A stretch of 64,000 nucleotides of DNA, from the NCBI GenBank assembly GCA_947062675.1, contig CAMSQM010000003.1:1-64000 (forward strand), written 5' to 3'. Below are positions 34,647 through 43,795 of this stretch, piece by piece. The stretch's first letter is position 1. The number at the start of each line of letters is the position of its first letter. Position numbers and translations under genes: made by a program. This stretch comes from an uncultured Roseburia sp. (lineage in GTDB: Bacteria; Bacillota; Clostridia; Lachnospirales; Lachnospiraceae). Below the pieces are notes generated by a model. That model saw nothing but the letters and a program-made list of their open reading frames with translations. It was not told the DNA's origin and ran no database searches.

Positions 34647-35540
34647 ATGTATGCTCAGTTTTTTGGCAATTATCTGCTCACAAGGGATATTGTCACCAAG
34701 GAACAGTTGATCACCGCTCTGCAGAAGAAAGATTCCCAGCACATGAAGCTTGGAACGCTTGCAATTCACGCGGGATATATGACTGCAAATGAGGTTGACA
34801 GGATTGTCATTCTGCAGACCCATCTGGATAAGCGGTTCGGGGAGATCGCGATCCATGAGGGATACCTGACCGAGTCGCAGGTGGCGGAGCTTCTGAAGAA
34901 ACAGAAGCCGGATTTTCTGCGGCTGGGACAGGTACTGGTGGAAGACGGCATTCTTGACAACAATCAGCTTCAGGAAGCGATTATCAATTACCAGTCCGAG
35001 AGCGAATTTGATGATTTCATCTATTCCGACGAGACCAGGGAGATTATCAGTCACCTTCTGGAGAACTTTTTTGTCGCGACGGAGCGCCCTCTGACCAGAT
35101 ATGAGCTTGCGTATTTTCAGCTGCTGTTCAATAATCTCGTCCGTTTTATCGGGGATGATTTTACACCGGTAGCGCCTTACCGGGCGAAAGAATACCCGAC
35201 CAGTTACTGCGTGTCGCAGGGGGTGTATGGAAAGTTTACGATGCGGATTTACCTTGATATGGGGGAGAAGACTGCAGTCGAGTTTGCCTGCCGGTATGCG
35301 AGGGAGATTTTTCCCGAATTTGACGAGTATGTGCAGGCAGCCCTTGAGGATTTCCTGAATCTCCACAACGGGCTCTTCACGGTCAATCTCTCCAACGACT
35401 ATTCCGTCGAGCTTCAGCTGACGCCGCCCGGCGTTGAGACGCCGGAGCTGCTGACGTTTACTTCAGAGACCTATCTTCTGCCGATTGTCTATCCGTTTGG
35501 AACCTTCCACTTTATCATAGAGATGTCAGCGGAGGAGTAA
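34647..35540 (+). CDS. MshEN-like / CheX-like two-domain protein
   Basis: This 297-aa protein has an N-terminal part made of repeated motifs of the type-IV-pilus ATPase N-terminal (MshEN-like) kind: KLGTLAIHAGYMTANEVDRI, FGEIAIHEGYLTESQVAEL, and RLGQVLVEDGILDNNQLQEA. The C-terminal half (about 130-297) resembles CheX-like phosphatase domains, including NNLVRFIGDDF and EDFLNLHNG. MshEN domains bind cyclic di-GMP in some proteins. Its start is three bases after the receiver stop. Binding of c-di-GMP here is inference. Confidence 0.7.
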   Translation: MYAQFFGNYLLTRDIVTKEQLITALQKKDSQHMKLGTLAIHAGYMTANEVDRIVILQTHLDKRFGEIAIHEGYLTESQVAELLKKQKPDFLRLGQVLVEDGILDNNQLQEAIINYQSESEFDDFIYSDETREIISHLLENFFVATERPLTRYELAYFQLLFNNLVRFIGDDFTPVAPYRAKEYPTSYCVSQGVYGKFTMRIYLDMGEKTAVEFACRYAREIFPEFDEYVQAALEDFLNLHNGLFTVNLSNDYSVELQLTPPGVETPELLTFTSETYLLPIVYPFGTFHFIIEMSAEE

Positions 35541-35557
35541 TATACATGATTTCCGCC

Positions 35558-35587
35558 AAAAACCCGGCCTTCATGGCCGGGTTTTTT
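35558..35587 (+). terminator. Terminator after the receiver / CheX-like operon
   Basis: Stem AAAAACCCGGCC / GGCCGGGTTTTTT with loop ttcat, then T-rich. The A-rich left side means it could also stop minus-strand transcription from thrC. Confidence 0.9.
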
Positions 35588-35611
35588 ATACAAAAATGAT
35601 CGCTGTGCGGG

Positions 35612-35638
35612 CCTGTGTTCCGGATCCCGGAACACAGG
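35612..35638 (-). repeat. 12-bp inverted repeat past the thrC stop
   Basis: CCTGTGTTCCGG / CCGGAACACAGG around ATC is perfect. No T tract follows on the minus strand, so it is not a plain terminator; it may be a processing or stabilising hairpin for thrC mRNA. Confidence 0.55.
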
Positions 35639-35645
35639 AAACAAT

Positions 35646-37151
35646 TCAGGCTTCGTCTGCGGGAAGACCGAGAATCTTTTTTACGGTCTGCCGCATTTCA
35701 TCCGTCCCGCACACGGTGTCGTGGAGAACGGCAGCGTTGCGGATCTCTTCAATTGCCGCCGGAACCTTCCGGTTTCCGATCCGGCTCAGTTCGTCGGCCA
35801 GTTCAAAATCGGACATGGCGTTATACCGGCTGTCAATTGCGCCCATCACGCTGCGCGTGAACTTAAAGGGGCTTGCGGTGGAGACAATCACGGTCTTTGT
35901 CGCGGTATCCCCTGTGTCTTTCCGGTACTTCTCCCAGACGGCTGTCGCGACGGCTGTGTGTGTGTCGATGATATATCCGGTCTTTTCGTAAAGTGCCCGT
36001 ATGGTCCCTGCAGTCTCATCCCCGTCGGCATAATTGCCGTAAAAATCGTTGAGCTGCGCTTTCATTTCCGGCGTGATCTCATATTTACCGTTCGTGGAGA
36101 GCGCACGCATCAGAGCGGCATTTCGCTCTGCGTCGTTTCCGGCAATCCGGTAGATCAGCCGTTCCAGATTGCTGGAAATCAGGATGTCCATGGAGGGTGA
36201 GTTTGTCAGTACAAATTCCCTGTTTTTGTCGTAGACGCCTGTCGAAAAGAAATCGTACAGAACGCGGTTCTCATTGGACGCACAGATCAGCTTTGCGATC
36301 GGAAGTCCCATCTGTTTTGCGTAGAATGCCGCAAGTATATTTCCGAAATTGCCGGTTGGCACGACAAGATTGATCTTTTCCCCGTCTTTAATGACGCCCT
36401 GTCCGGAAAGCTTCGCGCACACATAGACATAGTAGACAATCTGCGGCACGAGCCGTCCGATATTGATGGAGTTGGCTGAAGAAAACTGGAAGCCTGCAGC
36501 GTCCATCTCTTTCGCCAGCGCGGCGTCGGAGAACAGCTGCTTGACGCCGGTCTGTGCCTGGTCAAAGTTGCCGCGGATACCGATCACGGAAGTATTGCTG
36601 CCCTTCTGGGTCACCATCTGGAGCTTCTGAATGGGGCTGACCCCGTCCCTGGGATAAAAAACAATGATTTTTGTGCCCGGCACATCCGCAAAACCAGCCA
36701 GCGCCGCTTTTCCGGTATCCCCGGAAGTCGCAGTCAGGATCACAATCTCATTTTTCACATGATTCTTTTTCGCCGCGGTCACGAGCAGGTGCGGCAGAAT
36801 GGAGAGCGCCATGTCTTTGAAGGCGATTGTGGCGCCGTGGAAAAGTTCCAGATAATACGCGCCGTCCGCCCGGGTGAGCGGTGCAATCTCCTCCGTGTCG
36901 AATTTGCTGTCATACGCAGACGCAATGCAGTGCCTGAGCTCCTCCTCCGTGAAATCCGTCAGAAATTTTTTCATGACCTCGTACGCGGTCTGCTGGTAGG
37001 TCATTCCGGCGAGCTCTTTAAGACTCACATCCAGGACCGGCAGCTGCTCCGGCACAAACAGCCCTCCGTCTGCGGCGAGGCCTTTTAAGATGGCCTGGGA
37101 GGCAGTTGCTTTTTCGCCGGCATCTCTTGTGCTTACATACATCATATCCAT
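35646..37151 (-). CDS. thrC: Threonine synthase
   Basis: This 501-aa PLP enzyme converts O-phosphohomoserine to threonine. The N-terminal MYVSTRDAGEKATASQAIL, PLP lysine in HGATIAFKDMALSILPHLL, TSGDTGKAAL, and PTGNFGNILAAFYAKQMGLP are all threonine-synthase hallmarks. About 500 residues is normal for the longer (yeast/E. coli-like) type. It has a near-consensus promoter on the minus strand and is a single-gene unit. The head of the neighbouring plus-strand gene lies only about 75 bases away. Confidence 0.96.
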   Translation of the reverse strand: MDMMYVSTRDAGEKATASQAILKGLAADGGLFVPEQLPVLDVSLKELAGMTYQQTAYEVMKKFLTDFTEEELRHCIASAYDSKFDTEEIAPLTRADGAYYLELFHGATIAFKDMALSILPHLLVTAAKKNHVKNEIVILTATSGDTGKAALAGFADVPGTKIIVFYPRDGVSPIQKLQMVTQKGSNTSVIGIRGNFDQAQTGVKQLFSDAALAKEMDAAGFQFSSANSINIGRLVPQIVYYVYVCAKLSGQGVIKDGEKINLVVPTGNFGNILAAFYAKQMGLPIAKLICASNENRVLYDFFSTGVYDKNREFVLTNSPSMDILISSNLERLIYRIAGNDAERNAALMRALSTNGKYEITPEMKAQLNDFYGNYADGDETAGTIRALYEKTGYIIDTHTAVATAVWEKYRKDTGDTATKTVIVSTASPFKFTRSVMGAIDSRYNAMSDFELADELSRIGNRKVPAAIEEIRNAAVLHDTVCGTDEMRQTVKKILGLPADEA

Positions 37152-37198
37152 TGTTTATCCTCTTATCTTTTCACATATTTAAGTCCGGTGCTTTAGAC

Positions 37199-37228
37199 AT
37201 TATAAGGGAAACGGCGAGTGTGTGTCAA
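37199..37228 (-). promoter_or_regulatory. Sigma-A promoter of thrC
   Basis: On the minus strand: TTGACA, 18-base spacer, TATAAT, both boxes perfect. About 48 bases from the ATG. Confidence 0.8.
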
Positions 37229-37326
37229 TGAGGAGTTCACGGGGAGAACCGGAGTCTGTTTTATCCGGGGGATTGCGTGATCCGTCTCTCCTGTTTATAA
37301 TGGAAGAAAAACGGGAGGCTTCAGGG

Positions 37327-37668
37327 ATGGATCTTTTAATGATATTTGATGTGATGATGCTGTGTCTGGGCGTGTACATGACAGTCGCGGCGTTTGTGAT
37401 GAAAAAAAGCGGACGGATCCGGGCGGTAATTCTGACGGAACAGGAAATCGCGGTCTGCCGCGATAAAAATGGCTTTATCGCATATATGTACTGGCGGGAA
37501 GCCGTGGCGGGAGGTGTGCTGATTCTGGCGGGGGCATCCGGGTTTATAAACGATCTGTTTTTTCATGCGAGGCCGTGGGACATGGTAAAAATGGCGTCTG
37601 CCCTGGCGGCATTTTTGTGGTTCTGGTGTGGGATGAGTGCGGCGAGGGAGCGTTTCCTGAAAAAGTGA
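37327..37668 (+). CDS. Small membrane protein, unknown
   Basis: ATG 37327 follows a GGGAGG site, whereas the track start at 37222 is untidy, so I use 113 aa. Three hydrophobic segments are visible: residues about 1-22 (LLMIFDVMMLCLGVYMTVAA), 60-80 (AGGVLILAGASGFINDLFF) and 90-108 (ASALAAFLWFWCGMS). A charged loop between the first two reads MKKSGRIRAVILTEQ. I do not recognise a named family; it may be of the DUF3784-like type. Confidence 0.6.
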   Translation: MDLLMIFDVMMLCLGVYMTVAAFVMKKSGRIRAVILTEQEIAVCRDKNGFIAYMYWREAVAGGVLILAGASGFINDLFFHARPWDMVKMASALAAFLWFWCGMSAARERFLKK

Positions 37669-37806
37669 CGGACATGTCTTTCCGGAGCAGTATTTTTCAC
37701 ACGGCCGTCACATGAGAGCAGTATGATACAGTCGGCGGTACCGGCGCTTTGTGCGCCGTTCCGCGGAACACTGGCAGATGAAAATCATATGGAAAGGAGC
37801 AGCGGT

Positions 37807-38496
37807 TTGGACAGAATACTGGTAGTGGACGATGAAGAAAAGATCCGCGCGATAATCCGTAAATACGGGGAGTTTGAGGGATACGGGATTGTGGAGGCGG
37901 AGAATGGAAAGGAAGCGGTGGCTCTCTGCAGGGAGCAGGAGTTTGATGTGATTATCATGGATATTATGATGCCGGATATGGACGGCTTTTCCGCGTGCAG
38001 TGAGATCCGGAAGATCCGGAAGACGCCGGTTATAATGCTATCCGCGCGGGGGGAGGAGTACGACAGGATTCATGGTTTTGAGCTTGGGATTGATGATTAT
38101 GTCGTGAAGCCGTTTTCCCCCAGGGAACTGATGATGCGCGTAAAAGTGGTCACGGGGCGCAACCGGAACGTGGACGAGGGGAAAGAACACGAAATATTTG
38201 AGGCGGAGGGACTTCGCATTGATTTTACGGGGCGGATCGTCAGTGTGGACGGGGAGCGCGTGGAGCTTTCCCCCAAGGAGTATGAGCTGCTTTTTTATCT
38301 GGTGAGCAACCGTGGGATTGCGCTGCGCCGGGAAACGCTGATTTCGGAGGTGTGGGGGTATGATTATTACGGGGATGACAGGACGCTGGACACGCATGTC
38401 AAACTGCTGCGGAGCCGGCTGGGGGAATACCGGAAATTTCTGGTGACGTTAAGGGGGGTGGGATACCGCTTTGAGGCAGGAGAAAATCAGTATTAA
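37807..38496 (+). CDS. OmpR-family response regulator
   Basis: A receiver domain (ILVVDDEEKIRAII, with phosphorylated Asp in IIMDIMMPDMDG and Lys in VKPFSPREL) is joined to a winged-helix DNA-binding domain (LSPKEYELLFYLVSN, then TLDTHVKLLRSRLG). I choose a TTG start at 37807, with AAAGGAG seven bases upstream, because the family starts directly at -xILVVDDE; ATG 37789 is the other choice (235 aa). The next gene, a histidine kinase, overlaps it by 26 bases. Function of the pair not known. Confidence 0.9.
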   Translation: MDRILVVDDEEKIRAIIRKYGEFEGYGIVEAENGKEAVALCREQEFDVIIMDIMMPDMDGFSACSEIRKIRKTPVIMLSARGEEYDRIHGFELGIDDYVVKPFSPRELMMRVKVVTGRNRNVDEGKEHEIFEAEGLRIDFTGRIVSVDGERVELSPKEYELLFYLVSNRGIALRRETLISEVWGYDYYGDDRTLDTHVKLLRSRLGEYRKFLVTLRGVGYRFEAGENQY

Positions 38497-40132
38497 ATGG
38501 AAGATCTTTCTTTATCTGCTCACCTTTGCGGGGATACTTCTGCTGGTGCTGTGGCTGATTCAGATCTGTTATCTCGATACATTTTACAAAAAGATAAAAA
38601 CCAGATATGCAGAAAAAATAATCTCGGAAACGATTGCCATACTCAGGAGCGGAGAGGAGGATGCGGAGGAGAAAATTGATGAGCTTGCGGCCGAAAATAA
38701 TGTTGCTGTTTTTGTGACGGATATGGAGGGAAATGCGCTCTACGATGCGGAATATATTGCCAATTCACGCATCGGGTCCATGTCTGTGGACCGCTTTAAG
38801 GAATACTGCATGCTCGCCAGAGACAACGGCGGTTATGCGAAGATTGAATTCTTTGGCGAATACAGCAAAGAAAAGAGGGATCTGATGCTGCCGCGGGGAG
38901 CGGGGCAGTTCCGGGATGAAGGCACACAGGACGGGACGGAGACGTCGGAAAAGCCGCAGGAGGATCCGGAAGATATGGCCGGCAGCATACCGTCAGGGGA
39001 GTGGAAGCAGGCAGGGAGGGATGACCTGGTGTGGCAGAAAATGCCGGAACATACGGAGGAACAGGAGCAGTCCCGCGGCGGGGAGCTGAAGAGTTTCCGG
39101 CAGAACTGGGGGCAGGAGCAGATCGAGAGTGTGATATATGTCTGTATTGTCAGTATTCCCGGGGAGAGTTATGTCCTTATGGTGAATACCCAGCTGACTC
39201 CGGTGGACGCCACGGTGAGCACATTGAGGATTGAACTCATCTGGATTACAGGAATTATGATTATTCTGGCGCTTGTCATTGCGCTTCTGATTTCCAGGAA
39301 GGTCTCGAAATCGCTGATCCGGATCAACGAAGCCGCAAAAGAAATGGCGCGCGGCAATTTTTCCATACGCTTTGACGGAAAGGATTACCGGGAGGTGGCG
39401 GAACTGTCGGATACGCTGAATCTGACGGCTGCGGAGCTGGATAAGACCGAATCCCTGCGCCGTGAGCTGATCGCCAATGTGTCACATGATCTGCGGACTC
39501 CGCTGACGATGATTATCGCGTATTCCGAGGGGATGCGTGATCTGCCGGGGGAGAATACGCCGGAAAATGTGCAGGTGGTGATAGATGAGGCGGAACGCCT
39601 CTCCGGGCTGGTCAGCGATATGCTGGATATTTCCAGGCTCCAGGCGGGAGTGGAGAAGATACATGTCGTCCGCTACAATCTGACGGAGAGCATAGAATCC
39701 CTCCTTCTTCGCTATAACAGGTTAAGGGAGTGGGAGGGATACAGTATCCTGTTTTCACGGGAGGACGATGTGATTGTGGAGGCGGATGAATATAAGATTT
39801 ATCAGGTGATGTACAATCTGATCAATAATGCGATAAACTATGCAGGGGAGGACAGGTGTGTCCGGGTCCGGCAGATCAAAAGAGAAAGCTTCGTGCGGAT
39901 AGAAATCCTGGATCACGGTGAGGGGATTGCGCCGGAGGCTCTGCCTTACGTGTGGGACCGCTATTACAGGGTGGACAAAACGCATAAGCGCGCGCTGATG
40001 GGGACGGGGCTCGGACTTTCAATTGTGAAAAGTATTCTGGAGCTGCATGGCGCAGCTTACGGGGTGGAGAGCACCCTGGGAGAGGGTTCCGCTTTCTGGT
40101 TCGAGCTGAAAATTGCGCCAGAGCTGCCCTGA
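38471..40132 (+). CDS. Sensor histidine kinase
   Basis: This 553-aa partner of the preceding regulator starts at TTG 38471. It has a first membrane helix (IFLYLLTFAGILLLVLWLI), an external part of about 220 residues with an acidic, low-complexity insertion (EDPEDMAGSIPSG region) and a second helix near 258-280. HAMP follows, then the phosphorylated His in ANVSHDLRTPLTMIIAYSEG, the N-box NLINNAINYAGE, and the G-boxes DHGEGIAPE and GTGLGLSIVK. The signal sensed is unknown. Confidence 0.92.
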   Translation: MRQEKISIKWKIFLYLLTFAGILLLVLWLIQICYLDTFYKKIKTRYAEKIISETIAILRSGEEDAEEKIDELAAENNVAVFVTDMEGNALYDAEYIANSRIGSMSVDRFKEYCMLARDNGGYAKIEFFGEYSKEKRDLMLPRGAGQFRDEGTQDGTETSEKPQEDPEDMAGSIPSGEWKQAGRDDLVWQKMPEHTEEQEQSRGGELKSFRQNWGQEQIESVIYVCIVSIPGESYVLMVNTQLTPVDATVSTLRIELIWITGIMIILALVIALLISRKVSKSLIRINEAAKEMARGNFSIRFDGKDYREVAELSDTLNLTAAELDKTESLRRELIANVSHDLRTPLTMIIAYSEGMRDLPGENTPENVQVVIDEAERLSGLVSDMLDISRLQAGVEKIHVVRYNLTESIESLLLRYNRLREWEGYSILFSREDDVIVEADEYKIYQVMYNLINNAINYAGEDRCVRVRQIKRESFVRIEILDHGEGIAPEALPYVWDRYYRVDKTHKRALMGTGLGLSIVKSILELHGAAYGVESTLGEGSAFWFELKIAPELP

Positions 40133-40139
40133 CAGGCGC

Positions 40140-40157
40140 GGCGGGGATTTCCCCGCC
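40140..40157. terminator. Candidate hairpin between convergent genes
   Basis: Perfect 8-bp stem GGCGGGGA / TCCCCGCC with loop tt, placed between the convergent kinase and citrate-synthase genes. It lacks a T tract, so termination is not certain. Confidence 0.4.
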
Positions 40158-40171
40158 ATCTCCGGAAGCGT

Positions 40172-41536
40172 TCAGCGCCTGCTCATCGGGATAAACGCTC
40201 TGCGTCTTCCCACATTCCGGTAAGCAGGACGCATGATTTTCCCGTTAATGGCCAGTTCTTCGAGCCGGTGCGCGCTCCAGCCGGCGATGCGGGCAATGGC
40301 GAAAATCGGTGTGTAAAGTTCCACCGGCAGACCGAGCATGCTGTAGGCAAAGCCGCTGAAAAAGTCCACGTTCGGGCTGACGCCTTTGTATATTTTGCGT
40401 TCCCTGGCGATAATCTGCGGAGCAAGGCGTTCCACAGCGGAGTAGAGTGCAAATTCTTTTTCACATCCCTTTTCCGCGGAGAGCTTTTCGACGAAGGAGC
40501 GGAAAATCTGTGCGCGCGGGTCGGAGAGAGAGTAGACGGCGTGCCCCATACCATAGATCAGGCCGGCCCGGTCAAATGCTTCTTTATTCAGGAGCGCGGC
40601 CAGGTAGCGGCTGATCTCCTCTTCATCCTCCCAGTCGGTCAGGTGCTCTTTCATATCCTCAAACATCCGCACCACCTTGATGTTGGCGCCGCCGTGCTTG
40701 GGTCCTTTTAAAGAGCCTAAAGACGCGGCGATCGCGGAGTATGTGTCGGTTCCGGAGGAGGACACCAGATGCGTTGTGAACGTGGAGTTGTTACCGCCGC
40801 CGTGCTCCATGTGCAGAATCAGCGCAATATCCAGAAGCTTTGCCTCCAGCGGGGAAAATTTACTGTCCGGCCGCAGAATCCGCAAAATATTCTCGGCGGT
40901 GGAATATTCCGCCTGCGGGGAATGGATAAAAAGGCTGGCGCCGTCGTGGTAATGCCGGTATGCCTGATAACCATATACGGATAGGAGCGGGAACAGACTG
41001 ATCAGCTGTAAGCACTGTCTTAAGACATTGGGAAGTGAAATATCATCGGCAAGGTCATCGTAGGAATAAAGAGTTAAGACGCTTCTCGCAAGGGTGTTCA
41101 TCATATCCCTGCTGGGAGCTTTCATGATGATATCTCTGACAAAACTGGTGGGAAGGGTACGGTAGTCGCCGAGCATCCGGGTAAAGTCTGTCAGCTGTTT
41201 CTGATCCGGGAGCTCACCGAAGAGAAGAAGATAGGTACATTCTTCAAAACCGGAGTGGCCGTTCTCAGGGATACCGGCGATAATATCTCTCACATTGTAT
41301 CCCCTGTAAAAGAGCTCGCCCTCCGCGGGAACCGATCTGCCGTCCACTTCCTTTGTGGAACACACCTCGGAAATCTTGGTCAGGCCGACCAGGACGCCCT
41401 TTCCGTTCAGGTCACGAAGACCGCGTTTGACATCATATTCCGTATATAAATCGGGATTGATCCATGCGCACTGTTCACTCAGGGTGGAAAGCGCCTGCAG
41501 TTCGGGGGTGATATCGCAAAAACGATTCGTTGTCAT
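40172..41536 (-). CDS. Citrate synthase
   Basis: This 454-aa enzyme condenses oxaloacetate and acetyl-CoA. Family motifs are visible: FYRGYNVRDIIAG near the N-terminus, HGGGNNSTFT and GPKHGGANIKVV with the first catalytic His region, MGHAVYSLSDPRAQ with the second His, and the catalytic Asp in NVDFFSGFAYSMLGLP. It is a little longer than most type II enzymes. Upstream on the minus strand is a GGAGGG ribosome site. gltA or citZ cannot be chosen. It stands alone here. Confidence 0.94.
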   Translation of the reverse strand: MTTNRFCDITPELQALSTLSEQCAWINPDLYTEYDVKRGLRDLNGKGVLVGLTKISEVCSTKEVDGRSVPAEGELFYRGYNVRDIIAGIPENGHSGFEECTYLLLFGELPDQKQLTDFTRMLGDYRTLPTSFVRDIIMKAPSRDMMNTLARSVLTLYSYDDLADDISLPNVLRQCLQLISLFPLLSVYGYQAYRHYHDGASLFIHSPQAEYSTAENILRILRPDSKFSPLEAKLLDIALILHMEHGGGNNSTFTTHLVSSSGTDTYSAIAASLGSLKGPKHGGANIKVVRMFEDMKEHLTDWEDEEEISRYLAALLNKEAFDRAGLIYGMGHAVYSLSDPRAQIFRSFVEKLSAEKGCEKEFALYSAVERLAPQIIARERKIYKGVSPNVDFFSGFAYSMLGLPVELYTPIFAIARIAGWSAHRLEELAINGKIMRPAYRNVGRRRAFIPMSRR

Positions 41537-41675
41537 AGTAACCCTCCTTTTCTATGTAATTGTAAGACCCTGTTATCATAGCATAAATTTGTATTTTTAT
41601 ACAAGAAATATGTGCAAAATTTATAAAAAGTTTAAAAATAGTTAAAATCTGTCTGAAGCAGTGGAGAGAAAAAGC

Positions 41676-41704
41676 TTGAACTGTGAAAAAATATGCGATA
41701 TAAT
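41676..41704 (+). promoter_or_regulatory. Promoter of the chemoreceptor gene
   Basis: TTGAAC, 17-base spacer, TATAAT, about 95 bases before the ATG. Confidence 0.65.
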
Positions 41705-41797
41705 GAAACTGAGTTCTGCCCGTCAGGCTGAACATCAGAAACGGGCAGAGAAAGCATGACTGGGACGGGAACAAAATCGAAAAAGGGAGAACGGTAT

Positions 41798-43489
41798 ATG
41801 CTAAGAAGAATCGAACACATGAAGATGAAGCAGAAGCTGGATTATGGCTATTTTGTCGTAATTGGTCTGATGATTCTTTCCGGGATCATCAGTATCGGGG
41901 GTCTGCTCAATCTGTACGGGAACCTGAGCAATTACATCAATAAGGCCCAGAGAGCGGATACGGCGGTCAAGATCTGCGAGATTAACGTCAATGTCGCTGC
42001 GCGCAGCATCCGTGAGATGACGCTGAACAGTGATACCAGTACATATCAGAACTATAAAAATCAGGTGGCGGTGCGGATGGAGGAAGTCCGTTCCGAACTT
42101 AACGCCCTGAAAGAAACCAGGGTGGTGGAGGAATCCCTTTATAATGAGTATCTCACGGCCCTCGAGAAATGGGGAACGGTGGGATATGAGATCATGGAGA
42201 GGACGGAGGCCGGCAACAGGGATAAGGCGGTCGAGGAGATCCTGACAGTCTGTGTCCCCGCGCTCGACAATGTGGAAAAGCTGATGGATGAGCTTGGCAC
42301 GGTGACGCAGCAGAAAAAGGAATCGGCGATCAGGCTCAGCCAGATCGTGGCTGCGGGAAGCGCCGGTCTGATTGTGATTTTTGTGATTGTCGCTACCGTA
42401 CTGGCGCTGCAGATTGGAAAGCGGATAGTGAACTCGATTCTGGTACCCCTTCGCGAGCTTGAGATTGTGGCAGGGGAGCTCTCGGCCGGCAACCTGCACA
42501 GCGAGCTGGAATACCGCTCTGAGGACGAGATCGGCAGTCTGGCGCACAGTCTGCGAAAATCCATCCGTATACTGGGATCCTATGTGGATGATATTTCCAA
42601 TTCCATGGAAGAATTTTCCAACGGCAACTTTGATGTTCAGCCCAGAGTGGAATGGAAGGGAGATTTTGTGGGTATCCGGGATTCATTTGCGCTGTTTGAG
42701 CGGAGCATGTCGGATACCGTAAAGGGAATTCAGAGAGTGGCGGACCGCGTGTCGGGCGATGCACAGCAGGTGGCTTCGAGCTCCACGTATCTGGCACAGG
42801 GAGCGTCCGACCAGGCGGCGGTTACCGGAGAGCTCACGGCAACTCTGGCTTCTGTATCCGATCAGGTGTCGCAGAACGCGGGCAACGCCAAGGAAATCAG
42901 CCGCAAGGTGGACAGTCTTGGCACGGAGATTATCCAGAGCAACCGGAAGATGAAGGAAATGGTGGATTCCATGGGCGAGATCAGCAACTCATCCAGGGAG
43001 ATCAGCAAGATTATCGCGACCATCAATGATATAGCATCCCAGACGAATCTTCTTGCGCTGAACGCATCGATTGAGGCAGCGCGGGCAGGAGAGGCCGGAA
43101 AAGGATTTGCGGTCGTGGCGGATCAGGTATCCGTGCTGGCGGCGCAGAGTTCCGCGGCGGCGAAGGAGTCCACGGCTCTGATTGAGTCATCCGTGAACGC
43201 GGTGGAAAAGGGTATGGTGATCGCGGACGAGACGGCGCAGCAGCTGGAAAATGTTGTGGAAAATTCCAGAATCATCACCCAGGAGGTCAACGGGATCGCC
43301 GATGCGCTTGAGGCGCAGACTGCGGCGATCGCACAGATTGACGACGGCGTGGAACACATCAATGAGGTTGTCAAGACCAATTCCGCGACATCCGAGCAGT
43401 GTGCGGCGGCCAGCCAGGAGATGAGCGGTCAGGCGGAGAATCTCGAGGGACTGATCCGGAAATTCAGGGTTAAAAAGACGACTGCCTGA
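41798..43489 (+). CDS. Methyl-accepting chemotaxis protein
   Basis: ATG 41798 follows AAAGGGAGA, giving 563 aa. The N-terminal helix (GYFVVIGLMILSGIISIGGLL) and a second one near 185-210 (AAGSAGLIVIFVIVATVLALQI) enclose a four-helix-bundle-like external domain. A HAMP domain follows, then the conserved chemoreceptor tip IATINDIASQTNLLALNASIEAARAGEAGKGFAVVA. The ligand is unknown. No flagellar genes are in the window, so it may signal to type-IV pili or a non-motility output. Confidence 0.93.
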   Translation: MLRRIEHMKMKQKLDYGYFVVIGLMILSGIISIGGLLNLYGNLSNYINKAQRADTAVKICEINVNVAARSIREMTLNSDTSTYQNYKNQVAVRMEEVRSELNALKETRVVEESLYNEYLTALEKWGTVGYEIMERTEAGNRDKAVEEILTVCVPALDNVEKLMDELGTVTQQKKESAIRLSQIVAAGSAGLIVIFVIVATVLALQIGKRIVNSILVPLRELEIVAGELSAGNLHSELEYRSEDEIGSLAHSLRKSIRILGSYVDDISNSMEEFSNGNFDVQPRVEWKGDFVGIRDSFALFERSMSDTVKGIQRVADRVSGDAQQVASSSTYLAQGASDQAAVTGELTATLASVSDQVSQNAGNAKEISRKVDSLGTEIIQSNRKMKEMVDSMGEISNSSREISKIIATINDIASQTNLLALNASIEAARAGEAGKGFAVVADQVSVLAAQSSAAAKESTALIESSVNAVEKGMVIADETAQQLENVVENSRIITQEVNGIADALEAQTAAIAQIDDGVEHINEVVKTNSATSEQCAAASQEMSGQAENLEGLIRKFRVKKTTA

Positions 43490-43525
43490 GACGGGCAGTG
43501 CAATTAGTAAAAATTTACAGATAAA

Positions 43526-43577
43526 GAAACTGCCACAGAAAGAAGCAGAAACAGGGCTTCTTTTCTGTGGCAGTTTC
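43526..43577. repeat. Long hairpin after the chemoreceptor gene
   Basis: GAAACTGCCACAGAAA-GAAGC pairs with GCTTCTTTTCTGTGGCAGTTTC with a single bulged base and a 9-base loop. It is long for a terminator and lacks a T tract. In the 306-base gap before the next gene it is the only structure besides the operators at 43653. Confidence 0.5.
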
Positions 43578-43652
43578 TGTAATATAGAGGAGAAGTCATG
43601 TTCAGTCGTTTTTTCTGAAAAAAATTCCCGTGGTAATATCATAAAACAGACG

Positions 43653-43706
43653 TTGACAAAACAGGTCTATTATTATAGACTAAAAACAGGTCTATAATAA
43701 TAGACC
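43653..43706 (+). promoter_or_regulatory. BlaI-like promoter with two palindromic operators
   Basis: TTGACA (43653), 17-base spacer, TAGACT (43676). Operator 1, GGTCTATTATTATAGACT (43664-43681), covers the spacer and -10; operator 2, GGTCTATAATAATAGACC (43689-43706), sits just downstream. Their starts are 25 bases apart. The following BlaI-family repressor is the likely ligand, so the pair would be self-repressed. Confidence 0.8.
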
Positions 43707-43795
43707 ATTCTTTTATCACAGGGCTGCCTGCGCCGGATTGCTACAGACACCCTGATGGCGTCACGCCGCGTAAACACTCAGGAATGGAGGTTTTT

